The position numbers were made by a program, and so were the translations under genes. The notes under the pieces were generated by a model, which was not told where the DNA came from, ran no database searches, and was given only the letters and a program-made list of their open reading frames with translations. Of a DNA stretch of 61,549 nt, positions 35,336 to 43,319 are shown piece by piece; the first letter of the stretch is position 1; each line of letters starts with the position of its first letter. Where the stretch lies: NCBI GenBank assembly GCA_016715995.1, contig JADJXF010000028.1, forward strand, positions 1-61,549. Reading direction: 5' to 3'. The DNA is from Flavobacteriales bacterium. Its GTDB lineage: Bacteria > Bacteroidota > Bacteroidia > Flavobacteriales_F > PHOS-HE28.

Positions 35336-36117
35336 TCCACTCCATCCTCGCCGACCGCGCCACGCGCCTCTTCCTCGTGCTCGGTGGCTTTTTCGTGGCC
35401 AACGCGCTGCTGGCCGAGATGATTGGCGTGAAGCTCTTCCAGCTCGAGAGCGTCTTCGGATTGGAGAAGGCCGACTTCACCTTGCTCGGCCAGAAGAATC
35501 TCAGCTTCGTGCTCAGTGTCGGCGTGTTGCCGTGGCCCATCGTCTTCATCCTCACCGATGTGGTGAACGATTACTACGGCGTGCGCGGCGTGCGCTTCCT
35601 CACCCTGCTCACCGCTGCACTCATCGCTTTCGCGTTCGTCGTGATGTACTTCGCCATCGGCATGCCCCCGGCCGATTTCTGGGTGAGCATGAACGCTGAT
35701 CAAGGCATACCGGATATGCAGTCGGCCTTCGCGGGCGTCATCGGACAGGGCATGAACATCATCCTGGGTTCGCTCAGCGCCTTCGTCATCGGGCAGCTGG
35801 TGGATGCCTTCAGCTTCCGCGCCATCAAGCGCGTCACCGGCGACCGGCGCATCTGGCTGCGCGCCACGGGCAGCACGCTCATCAGCCAGCTCATCGACAG
35901 CGTGGTGGTCACCTATGTGGCTTTCTGGTTGATGCGCGACGACTTCAGCTTCGCGCGTTGCACAGCCATGGTACTGACGGCGTATGCGTACAAGTTCGCC
36001 GTCGCCGTGCTTAGCACGCCCTTCATCTACCTCGTGCACGCGGGCGTGGAACGCTACCTTGGCCGCGAACGGGCCGCCGCGATGCGCGCATCGGCCCTGC
36101 GCACGACGGAGGCATGA
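35332..36117 (+). CDS. yhhQ: Queuosine precursor transporter, YhhQ/VUT family
   Basis: The 261-residue membrane protein starts at a GTG that overlaps the MOSC stop (GTGA). It has about six hydrophobic segments (LFLVLGGFFVANALLAEMIG, FLTLLTAALIAFAFVVMYFA, MNIILGSLSAFVIGQLVDA). Family signatures are VFILTDVVNDYYGVRGVR and WLRATGSTLISQLIDSVVV. YhhQ of E. coli imports preQ0/preQ1. In this genome it could feed queuosine synthesis finished by QueG at 10637. The C-terminus overlaps the acetyltransferase start (ATGA). Confidence 0.88.
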   Translation: MIHSILADRATRLFLVLGGFFVANALLAEMIGVKLFQLESVFGLEKADFTLLGQKNLSFVLSVGVLPWPIVFILTDVVNDYYGVRGVRFLTLLTAALIAFAFVVMYFAIGMPPADFWVSMNADQGIPDMQSAFAGVIGQGMNIILGSLSAFVIGQLVDAFSFRAIKRVTGDRRIWLRATGSTLISQLIDSVVVTYVAFWLMRDDFSFARCTAMVLTAYAYKFAVAVLSTPFIYLVHAGVERYLGRERAAAMRASALRTTEA

Positions 36118-36638
36118 GCGATTCGGTCATCATCGAGCCCGTCGTGAAGGACGACTACGAAGGGCTCTTCCGGCTGGTGGATGGCGAACGCGCCCGGCTG
36201 CTCCCCTATTTCCCGGTGACCTGCGCGCATTGCAGTGATCCACGCGGCACGCGCGCCTACCTCAAGGACATGGTTGCGCGGGCCAAACGGCGGGAGTTCT
36301 TCTGCTTCGCCATGCGCGACTACGAGGGCGGCGACCCGATCGGGCTGGTCTTCCTCAAGGAATTCGATTGGACGGTGCCGAAGTGCGAGACGGCGTACTT
36401 CATCAGCAGCATCTACGAGGGCAAGGGCATCACCACCATGGGCCTGTTCTGGGCCGTGGATTATGCCTTCAGCCAATTGGGCATGGTGAAGGTGTTCGCG
36501 CGCGTGGACCCGGACAACGTCGGTAGCTGCAAGGTGCTCGAGAACTGCGGGTTCGAGCGTGAGGGCCTGCTGCGCCGCGACTACCGCACGGCGGAAGGGA
36601 AGCTCTTGGACCTGGTGCTCTACAGCGTGCTTCGCTGA
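36114..36638 (+). CDS. GNAT-family N-acetyltransferase (RimJ/RimL-like)
   Basis: The 174-residue protein has the RimJ/RimL arrangement: an N-terminal strand (VIIEPVVKDDYEGLFRLVD) and mid strands PIGLVFLKEFDWTVPKCETA. The acetyl-CoA loop appears as SSIYEGKGITTMGLFWAVDYAF, followed by VFARVDPDNVGSCKVLENCG and FEREGLLRRDYR. Relatives acetylate ribosomal-protein or other N-termini, or small amines; the substrate here is unknown. It is the last gene of the overlapping run starting at the cytochrome. Confidence 0.88.
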   Translation: MSDSVIIEPVVKDDYEGLFRLVDGERARLLPYFPVTCAHCSDPRGTRAYLKDMVARAKRREFFCFAMRDYEGGDPIGLVFLKEFDWTVPKCETAYFISSIYEGKGITTMGLFWAVDYAFSQLGMVKVFARVDPDNVGSCKVLENCGFEREGLLRRDYRTAEGKLLDLVLYSVLR

Positions 36639-36641
36639 GCG

Positions 36642-37631
36642 CTAGGAACCGCCCGGGAGCGTCCATTTCTCCACCTTGCCCGCCACTGGATCCAGCGCAC
36701 GGAGGTAGTCGTAGATGGCACCTAGGTCCTCCTCGCTCATGGTGGAGTACATCAGCCACGGCATCACCGTCTGGAAATCGCCTGCATTCCAGTCAATGGC
36801 CGGTGGCACGTAGCTGCTATCGGCGTACTGCTTGAAGCGTGCGATGAAGGTGGCCTTGTCCCAGGCACCGATGCCATCCGTCGGATGAGGGGTGATGTTA
36901 GGCGAGCGCAGCACGGCGCCATTGGGGAAATTGAACGCGAACCCTCCAGCGAACGGCTCGCCGATCTTCTTGCCCTTCTCGGTGTGCGTATGACACTCAA
37001 TGCAGGCCGCAGCGTTCACCATGTATGCCCCGTATTCCGGCGCATCCGGTGTCGGCCTCTCCATGGGTTGCGCTGGTGCCGGAATGGTCCGCATGATCAG
37101 GTTCACCGGGAAATCAATCTCGCTGGCCGGATAGGGATCCGATGCGACAGGCTCCAATGACCGGAGGTAGGCGATGAGGCTGTACACATCCTCCGTAGCC
37201 AGCTTGTTGTAATTCGGATAGGGCATTATCGGGAAGAAGGGGTGGCCATCCTTGCTCACGCCACTGGTGATGGCGCGGTAGATCTCTCCATCGCTCCATG
37301 AGCCCAAGGCAAAAGGCGTGAGGTTCTTGGAATAGAACTCGCCCGGGAACTGCATGGTCCGGTCGAACTTCTCACCACCGACACCGAAGGTCTCGGGCTT
37401 GAGCGGCGCGGCGAAGCGGTCCCAGTCGCGCTGGCTGTGGCAATCCATGCACACGCACACGCTGTTGGCCAGGTACCGGCCGCGCTCGATCCGGTCGGGC
37501 GTGACCTCGACCTTCAGCTCAGCCGGAGTTTCAATGTCCGGAAGGGCTTTGGTGATGTACGTGACAGCGCCAACGGCCGCCACGATGAGCAGAAGCAGAA
37601 GGACACCCAGAATCTTAAGGAGCTTCTTCAT
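36642..37631 (-). CDS. Membrane-anchored dihaem cytochrome c
   Basis: The 329-residue product starts at MKKLLKILG, followed by a single anchor helix (VLLLLLIVAAVGAVTYI). Two CxxCH motifs, CMDCH (about residue 61) and CIECH (about 216), mark two cytochrome c domains. Each is followed by plausible distal methionines (FFPIMPYPNYNK; FQTVMPWLMYSTM). The arrangement resembles gluconate/alcohol-dehydrogenase-type or electron-shuttle dihaem cytochromes. No dehydrogenase partner is adjacent. It is convergent with the acetyltransferase, with 3 bp between the stop codons. Confidence 0.85.
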   Translation of the reverse strand: MKKLLKILGVLLLLLIVAAVGAVTYITKALPDIETPAELKVEVTPDRIERGRYLANSVCVCMDCHSQRDWDRFAAPLKPETFGVGGEKFDRTMQFPGEFYSKNLTPFALGSWSDGEIYRAITSGVSKDGHPFFPIMPYPNYNKLATEDVYSLIAYLRSLEPVASDPYPASEIDFPVNLIMRTIPAPAQPMERPTPDAPEYGAYMVNAAACIECHTHTEKGKKIGEPFAGGFAFNFPNGAVLRSPNITPHPTDGIGAWDKATFIARFKQYADSSYVPPAIDWNAGDFQTVMPWLMYSTMSEEDLGAIYDYLRALDPVAGKVEKWTLPGGS

Positions 37632-37705
37632 TGCCGTACAGGGTTTGGTGAATTGGATGTGAAGATGGAGATCCATTTTGAAACCACAAGCATGATCTTT
37701 CGAGC

Positions 37706-37885
37706 ATGGCTGCCAAGAAGCGCGATTCGCAGAAGGAGCTCGATGCAATCGAGCGCGCCGCGAAGCGCGAAGCGCAGAAAGCCGCAGGCGCCCTCGATGG
37801 CCGGTACCGCCCCCGCGTGGTGAAGAGTCGAAAGTCCTACACACGCAAACGGAAGCACAAAGGCGGGGAAAGGAACGGCGCCTAA
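37706..37885 (+). CDS. Small, very basic protein (59 aa), function unknown
   Basis: A clean reading frame from ATG at 37706 encodes MAAKKRDSQKELDAIERAAK, an amphipathic helical N-terminal half. A basic tail follows (RPRVVKSRKSYTRKRKHKGG), about one third Lys/Arg. Composition and length suggest a nucleic-acid- or ribosome-associated protein, but no family is recognised with certainty. It lies 10 bp upstream of the NuoE-NuoF fusion on the same strand. A candidate -7 element (TAACTTCG) for that gene overlaps its stop codon. Confidence 0.55.
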   Translation: MAAKKRDSQKELDAIERAAKREAQKAAGALDGRYRPRVVKSRKSYTRKRKHKGGERNGA

Positions 37886-37890
37886 CTTCG
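37883..37890 (+). promoter_or_regulatory. Candidate -7 element TAACTTCG before the NuoE-NuoF fusion gene
   Basis: TAACTTCG (TAnnTTCG) overlaps the TAA of the small basic protein and ends six bases before the ATG at 37896. If used, the leader would be almost absent. Confidence 0.3.
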
Positions 37891-37895
37891 AAGCG

Positions 37896-39629
37896 ATGTC
37901 CAAGAACGTATCCTCCCTTTCCGGGCGCGATGGCAAGGAGCTGGATGATGCTTTGTGGGAGCGACTACAGGAGGCTGCGGCGGCCACCGGCACGCCGGAT
38001 GAAATGGTTCTCACGCAGATCGCGGATGACTTCCTGATCGGCGAGGCCGTCACCTACGGCACCAGCTCGTTCTATGATTTCCTGAAGAAGGAGAACAAGG
38101 GCATCAAGGCCTACGTGTGCAACGGAAGCGCCTGTCTGGTGGCAGGCACGCAGGAGCGTGTGCATTATGAACTGGCGAAGCATTTCAAGCCGGAAGAAAT
38201 CGGCCACATGTGCTGCCTGGGCCGCTGCCACGAGAACGGCGCGTTCAATTTGGGCGGGCTGAATTACAGTGGGAGCGAAATCGAACGGTTGAAGGAATTG
38301 GTTGATTCGGGGTTGAGGGTTGTCACGGCTCAAGGCCGGGATGACAGGTTGAGGGTTGAAGGAGCCTCGTCTTTCCCGAACATGGACGCCTACCATGTGG
38401 GGGCCGCGATGGCTGAGCCCATCCTCACCGCGCCGATGCCTCCGCTGGACGAGTTCTACGCGCTGTGGGAGCAAGTCCTGAAAAGCGACTCTACCGACGT
38501 GCTGAACGAGATCAAGACTGCCACCATCCGCGGGCGCGGCGGAGCAGGCTTCCCAATGGGATTCAAGCTCCAGGCTTGCCGCGACGCCGAGGACAACACC
38601 GGCAATGGCATGCCGCGCAAGTACATCGTTTGCAACGCCGACGAAGGTGATCCTGCCGCATTCAGCGATCGCTACCTGCTGGAGCAGCGCCCGCACCGCG
38701 TGCTGCTGGGCATGATGATCGCCGGCTATTGCGTGGGTGCGGACACCGGTGTGCTGTACATCCGCGCCGAGTATCCCGAGGCCGTCGAAATCGTGAAACA
38801 GGCTGTGCATGACCTTGAGTGGAATGGCTGGATCGGCAACAACATCAAAGGCAGCGGCTTCACCTGGCGCTTCAAGGTGATAAAGGCCGCTGGTGCGTAC
38901 GTGTGCGGCGAGGAGACGGCTTTGTTGAACAGCATCGAGGGCAAGCGCGGCGAGGTGCGCACCCGACCGCCCTACCCCGCGCAGCAAGGGCTTTTCAACA
39001 AGCCTACCGTGGTGAACAATGTGGAGACGCTTGCCTGCGTGCCGTGGGTGGTGCAGCATGGCGGAGCGGCATTCGCGAAGCTGGGCAGCGAGAAGAGCAA
39101 CGGCAGCAAACTCGTGTGCCTCGATAGCGGCTTCAAGCGTCCTGGCCTCTACGAGGTGGAATGCGGAACCCCGCTCGCACAGGTAATCGACGAACTCGGC
39201 GGCGGCTTCGGGCGGCCCACCAAGGCACTGCACATCGGCGGTCCGCTCGGTGGCATCGTGCCGCTGCAGAAAATCAACGGGCTCAGCATCGACTTCGAGA
39301 GCTTCCAGCGCGAAGGCTTCCTGCTCGGCCACGCCAGCATCCTCAGCATCCCGGCCGATTTCCCAATGGTGAAGTACCTCGAGCACCTCTTCGAATTCAC
39401 CGCGTTCGAAAGCTGCGGCAAGTGCTTCCCATGCCGCATCGGGAGCACGCGCGGTAAAGAGCTACTGGCTGGCGCGCAGGCCGGTCGGAAGATCGACCAC
39501 GCTCTCTTCAACGATCTCGTGGAGACGATGGAGATCGGGTCGCTCTGCGCACTGGGAGGCGGACTGCCGTTAGGCGTGCGCAATGCAATGCAGTATTTCA
39601 GAGAGGAATTGACAGGATATTTCGAATAG
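37896..39629 (+). CDS. NuoE-NuoF fusion: NAD(H)-linked diaphorase subunit (HoxF/FdsB-like)
   Basis: The 577-residue flavoprotein fuses a thioredoxin-like 2Fe-2S domain (NuoE, residues 1-140) to NuoF. NuoE cysteines are in VCNGSACLVAG and CCLGRCHENGA. NuoF shows FMN-loop GRGGAGFPMGFK, YIVCNADEGDPAAFSDR, NADH region YVCGEETALLNSIEGKRGE and the 4Fe-4S motif SCGKCFPCRIGSTRG. Fusions of this kind are the NAD-reactive subunits of soluble hydrogenases (HoxF) and NAD-dependent formate dehydrogenases (FdsB). No hydrogenase or formate dehydrogenase gene is adjacent, so the catalytic partner is unknown or encoded elsewhere. The linker (about residues 139-155) contains an in-frame palindromic insertion flanked by 12-bp direct repeats. 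Confidence 0.88.
   Translation: MSKNVSSLSGRDGKELDDALWERLQEAAAATGTPDEMVLTQIADDFLIGEAVTYGTSSFYDFLKKENKGIKAYVCNGSACLVAGTQERVHYELAKHFKPEEIGHMCCLGRCHENGAFNLGGLNYSGSEIERLKELVDSGLRVVTAQGRDDRLRVEGASSFPNMDAYHVGAAMAEPILTAPMPPLDEFYALWEQVLKSDSTDVLNEIKTATIRGRGGAGFPMGFKLQACRDAEDNTGNGMPRKYIVCNADEGDPAAFSDRYLLEQRPHRVLLGMMIAGYCVGADTGVLYIRAEYPEAVEIVKQAVHDLEWNGWIGNNIKGSGFTWRFKVIKAAGAYVCGEETALLNSIEGKRGEVRTRPPYPAQQGLFNKPTVVNNVETLACVPWVVQHGGAAFAKLGSEKSNGSKLVCLDSGFKRPGLYEVECGTPLAQVIDELGGGFGRPTKALHIGGPLGGIVPLQKINGLSIDFESFQREGFLLGHASILSIPADFPMVKYLEHLFEFTAFESCGKCFPCRIGSTRGKELLAGAQAGRKIDHALFNDLVETMEIGSLCALGGGLPLGVRNAMQYFREELTGYFE
38311..38358 (+). repeat. Direct repeat flanking a palindromic element inside the NuoE-NuoF linker
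   Basis: GGTTGAGGGTTG occurs at 38311-38322 and again at 38347-38358, exactly 36 bp (12 codons) apart. Between them lies TGTCACGGC-tcaag-GCCGGGATGACA, an imperfect palindrome with a 3-base bulge. The spacing keeps the frame open, repeating LRV in the protein. Confidence 0.6.
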
Positions 39630-39804
39630 CAGCACTTCGACGGCATTCCGTCATTTCCAGGATCTCTACACGACCGTGGTCCTAGCCCAATAGGCTGGGG
39701 ATCAGGCCGAGGAACAGCCGGTGGTTGATAATCGCGCAGGCTGCGAGTCCGCCGATTCGGACCCTCGTCTAGATTCGGGAAACATTTCACCAACACCCAA
39801 ACCG

Positions 39805-40230
39805 ATGAACACGAAACTGTTACTCGCCATCTTGGCCTCAGGGGTCGCTGCATTCCTGCTAGGGTGGCTGCTCTTCGGGATTGCGCTGATGGGGTACTAC
39901 GAAGCGAACATGATTCAGTATGAGGGACTTATGAAGTCCGAGGAAGAGATGAACCTCGGGCTCATTTTCGTCGGCAACCTGCTTTTCGCTGCGCTGGTGA
40001 GCTGGTCCTGCTCTCGCATGGGGGCCACTTCGCTCGTAAGCGGCTTCATGACCGGTGCCATCATCGGCGCATTGGTTTATGCAAGCGTGGACGTCATGTT
40101 CATGGCCTTCATGAACCTGTACACGAGCAACACCGTGATCATCGTTGACGTTCTGGCCAATGCCCTGTGGGCGGGCTGCATCGGTGCAGTGGCTGGGTTG
40201 GTATTGGGGTCTGGGAAGAAGGCTGGTTAG
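39805..40230 (+). CDS. Predicted four-helix membrane protein, function unknown
   Basis: The 141-residue protein starts at MNTKLLLAILASGVAAFLLG, the first of four predicted helices. The others are LIFVGNLLFAALVSWSC, FMTGAIIGALVYASVDVMF and VDVLANALWAGCIGAVAGLV. A short soluble loop (EANMIQYEGLMKSEEEMNLG) follows helix one. I know similar unnamed small membrane proteins in Bacteroidota but no function. The 175-bp stretch between the preceding gene and this start holds weak inverted repeats around 39680-39700 and nothing else I can name. A hairpin follows the stop. Confidence 0.65.
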   Translation: MNTKLLLAILASGVAAFLLGWLLFGIALMGYYEANMIQYEGLMKSEEEMNLGLIFVGNLLFAALVSWSCSRMGATSLVSGFMTGAIIGALVYASVDVMFMAFMNLYTSNTVIIVDVLANALWAGCIGAVAGLVLGSGKKAG

Positions 40231-40253
40231 GGCACCGCAAAATCGCATCTGAG

Positions 40254-40291
40254 GCCGAGTGCCCGACTCAAATGGGGGTCGGGTGCTCGGC
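40254..40291 (+). terminator. Hairpin terminator after the four-helix membrane protein gene
   Basis: GCCGAGTGCCCGAC (40254-40267) pairs with GTCGGGTGCTCGGC (40278-40291) over 14 positions with two G-U pairs and a 10-nt loop. It is followed by TTCTGCGTT. The stem is strong, the T-run only partial. Confidence 0.5.
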
Positions 40292-40435
40292 TTCTGCGTT
40301 ACCCTCCACCTGATGTTGACGGTCGTGCGCTGAGGATTGGCCCTGCCACGATGGAACCCATCGGCCTTCCAATGTAGTCCGTCATACAAGTTCAAGGGTC
40401 CGTCCCGCTGGCCACAGAGTGAACCACCAGCCCCC

Positions 40436-40443
40436 TAAGTTTG
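40436..40443 (+). promoter_or_regulatory. -7 promoter element TAAGTTTG of the S8-family protein gene
   Basis: An exact TAnnTTTG match ends 21 bp before the ATG at 40465. No consensus -33 was seen at normal spacing. Confidence 0.45.
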
Positions 40444-40464
40444 TCGTGAACCGGCCCCTCAATC

Positions 40465-43236
40465 ATGAAGAATATCCTGACCCTGACCCTGCTGACCCTC
40501 TCCCTAGGGTCGGCACAAGCACAACTGAAAGATTCCGAATACGTGCCCGGCAACATCCTGGTGATGCTGCAACCGGGCGGCTCGGTCGATGCCATTGTCC
40601 GTGACCTGGCCCTGGTGGATGGCATCCCCACTGGCCTGCAGGTTGCGCACGAGGTAAGCGCACCCATGCGCGCCTGGCTCCTCCAATTCGAGGAATCAGC
40701 GCAGACCCAATGGAACATGCTCAGGTTGGTGCGAAGCCACCCTGCGGTTCAACTTGCGCAGAACGACCATGTGGTGAAGGAGCGGCTAGTACCGAACGAC
40801 ACGCAATACAACCAACAGTGGCACCACCAGAACATCGATAGCGAGGCCGCTTGGGACATTTCGACCGGGGGCGTCACCATCACCGGTGACACCATCGTGG
40901 TGTGCATCGTCGAGAATGCTGACCTCACGCATGCGGACCTGTCTGTGAATGCATGGGTCAACGCCGGCGAGATCCCCGGTAATGGGATCGATGACGATGG
41001 CAATGGCTACATCGACGACCGGCGCGGGTGGAATACCCCGAGCAACAACGACAATGTGTACAGCGGGGGCCACGGCACGCAATGCGCCGGCATGGTAGGT
41101 GCCACCGGCAACAATGGCGTGGGCGTGGTGGGCGCCAATTGGCGCGTGAAGATGATGCCGGTGAACTACGGCGGCGCGAGCGAGAGCGCCGTGGTGGCGG
41201 CATACACTTATCCGCTCGTGATGCGCAGGCTTTACAACAGCACCGACGGCGAGCGCGGCGCGTTCGTGGTGGCCACCAGCGCGAGCTGGGGCATCGATGG
41301 CGGCCAACCGGCCAACTCGCCGATGTGGTGCGCCATGTTCGATACGCTGGGCACGGCAGGCATCCTCAACTGCGGGGCCACGGCCAACAACGCCGTGAAC
41401 GTGGATGCGGTGGGCGATCTGCCCACCGCCTGTCCCAGCGACTTCATGATCAGCGTGACGGCCACTAACAACAACGATCAGCGCACCTTCTCCGCCTGGG
41501 GTCTCACCACCATCGATGTGGGCGCGCCCGGCGAGAGCGTCCGCACCACCAGTATCGGGGGGGGGTACGGCAATACCAGCGGCACCAGTTTCGCTTGTCC
41601 GCTGACCGCAGGCGTCATCGGGCTGCTCTATAGCGCGCCATGCGTGAGCCTCATGTCGCTCGTGCACGCCGATCCGGTGGAAGGCGCCCTGTACGTGCGC
41701 GAGAAGCTGTTCGAGGGCGTCGAGCAGGTGGGCAACCTGCCGGGTAATACCGTCACCGGCGGCAGGATCAGCTCGGGCAATAGCATGCAGCTCATCATGA
41801 ACTCGTGCAGCGCCTGCCCGCCGCCCTTCAGCGGCGTCGTACAGCGCAATGGCACTGAGGCCACGTTCACTTGGAACGCCACTACGAGTGGCCCCTTCAA
41901 CGTGCGTTATCGGCCGGTGGGGTCCATGGTGTGGGTCGATCTTCCCGACGTGGATGAGAACACGGTCACCGTCGATGGCATCGACCCGTGCGTGGCGTAC
42001 GAATTCCAAGTGGAGATGATCTGCGGTGGCGAGCTCAGCGGCTACTCCAATAGTGTCCTGCTGAACCCGCCCGCCGAAGGGCCACCTGCGATCACTGCCA
42101 GCGGTTACCCGGAATTCTGCGCCGGCGTCCCATTTACCCTAAGCAGCAGCATCGGCACTGGCATCACATGGAGCAGTGGGCAGCAGACCACGAGCATAAG
42201 CCCGCAGACCAGCGGCGCTTACACGGTCACCTTCAACGGCCAGTGCGGCACGTACACCTCGGCGCCATTCGTGGTCACCATCATCGACCCGCCCGGCGCA
42301 CCGGTGGCTGATGATGTGATGTTACCTGGACCCGGCGTCGCCACCTTGGATGCCACTGGTGACAACATCACGTGGTACAATGCAGCCACTGGTGGCACTG
42401 CAGTTGGTGCAGGCAGCCCGTGGGATACTCCCTTCCTGAACGGCACCACCAGCTTCTGGTGCAGCGCGGCCAGCACCAACGGCGCGATACCATCCTATGG
42501 CGCAAAGACCGACAACAGCACCAGCGGCGTGTATCACACCAATGCGACGAATTACCAGCTCTTCACGGCGAACCAGACCTTCGTGATCCGCTCCGTGAAG
42601 GTTTATGCGAACAGCGCGGGCAACCGCCCCATCGCCTTGGTGAATGCAAGTGGGAACACCATTGCGCAAGGGACCTTCAACATCCCGAATGGGGAGAGCA
42701 GGGTGCAGCTCAACTTCACCGTGCCGGGCCCGGGCAGCTACGGGCTGAGGATCGCGAGCGGCAATCCAGAACTCTGGCGCGACGGCGTGGGTAGCGTGCA
42801 GAGCTATCCTTATCCCTTGGGCACCTTTGGCAGCATGACCAGCAGTTCCGTGGCTGGTTCGAATGGGACGCTCTACTACTATTTCTTCTATGATTGGGAG
42901 GTGAGCCTTCCGCTGGTGTCGTGCGAAGGCCCACGCGTGGAAGTGGTGGTGAGCATGCCCGTGGGCATCACTGAAACCGGGATCGGACAGGTCCGTCTCT
43001 TCCCGAATCCTGCCGATCGGGACCTCTTCCTGGACATCAACGACCCAACGATGACCGGTCGGCTTATCTTCTCCGTGGTTGATGCGACCGGGCGCGAGGT
43101 AGGCTCGAAGACCATTGAGAACGGACGCCTATCGTACACCACCGCATTCCTGGCGGACGGCCTCTATGCGTATCGCATACTGCGCAACGGCGAGGTCGTG
43201 CATGCGGGCCGCTTCCTGGTAGAGCATCTGTGGTAG
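40465..43236 (+). CDS. T9SS-exported subtilisin-like (S8) protein with FnIII/Ig-like domains, catalytic Asp altered
   Basis: The 923-residue product has a signal peptide (MKNILTLTLLTLSLGSAQAQ), a propeptide-like region and an S8 peptidase domain (about residues 115-400). His203 lies in GGHGTQCAGMVG and Ser375 in SGTSFACPLTAG, with an oxyanion Asn in GATANNAV. The first catalytic motif, normally IDTG, reads CIVENADLTHADL: Val149 stands where Asp is expected, with Glu150 next to it. A fibronectin-type III domain (about 445-535) and Ig-like repeats with ASGYPEFCAGVPFTL and GDNITWYNAATGG follow. A T9SS type A sorting domain (about 845-923) has VRLFPNPADRDLFLDIND and ADGLYAYRILRNGEVVHAGR. It is expected at the cell surface; proteolysis is doubtful. 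Confidence 0.85.
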   Translation: MKNILTLTLLTLSLGSAQAQLKDSEYVPGNILVMLQPGGSVDAIVRDLALVDGIPTGLQVAHEVSAPMRAWLLQFEESAQTQWNMLRLVRSHPAVQLAQNDHVVKERLVPNDTQYNQQWHHQNIDSEAAWDISTGGVTITGDTIVVCIVENADLTHADLSVNAWVNAGEIPGNGIDDDGNGYIDDRRGWNTPSNNDNVYSGGHGTQCAGMVGATGNNGVGVVGANWRVKMMPVNYGGASESAVVAAYTYPLVMRRLYNSTDGERGAFVVATSASWGIDGGQPANSPMWCAMFDTLGTAGILNCGATANNAVNVDAVGDLPTACPSDFMISVTATNNNDQRTFSAWGLTTIDVGAPGESVRTTSIGGGYGNTSGTSFACPLTAGVIGLLYSAPCVSLMSLVHADPVEGALYVREKLFEGVEQVGNLPGNTVTGGRISSGNSMQLIMNSCSACPPPFSGVVQRNGTEATFTWNATTSGPFNVRYRPVGSMVWVDLPDVDENTVTVDGIDPCVAYEFQVEMICGGELSGYSNSVLLNPPAEGPPAITASGYPEFCAGVPFTLSSSIGTGITWSSGQQTTSISPQTSGAYTVTFNGQCGTYTSAPFVVTIIDPPGAPVADDVMLPGPGVATLDATGDNITWYNAATGGTAVGAGSPWDTPFLNGTTSFWCSAASTNGAIPSYGAKTDNSTSGVYHTNATNYQLFTANQTFVIRSVKVYANSAGNRPIALVNASGNTIAQGTFNIPNGESRVQLNFTVPGPGSYGLRIASGNPELWRDGVGSVQSYPYPLGTFGSMTSSSVAGSNGTLYYYFFYDWEVSLPLVSCEGPRVEVVVSMPVGITETGIGQVRLFPNPADRDLFLDINDPTMTGRLIFSVVDATGREVGSKTIENGRLSYTTAFLADGLYAYRILRNGEVVHAGRFLVEHLW

Positions 43237-43243
43237 TAACCGG

Positions 43244-43288
43244 AGCTGCAAGCGCGCGGCACGCTCGTCGTGCCGCGCGCTTGTAGCT
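43244..43288. repeat. 20-bp near-perfect palindrome after the S8 gene (REP-like or terminator)
   Basis: Arms at 43244-43263 and 43269-43288 pair over 20 bp with one G-U pair and a 5-nt loop (CTCGT); the core CAAGCGCGCGGCACG is perfectly mirrored. An alternative outer pairing CCGGAGC / GCTCCGG extends to 43299. No T-run follows on either strand, so it looks more like a REP-type palindrome than a plain terminator. Confidence 0.65.
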
Positions 43289-43319
43289 TGCGGCTCCGGC
43301 ATGCGCCGGTCCAAAGCCA

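Noticed and set aside
39640..39720. Possible REP-like hairpin or small RNA downstream of the diaphorase gene
   Set aside because: The best stem (around CCTAGCC / GGCTGGG) is short with a bulge, and no promoter or terminator frames a transcript.
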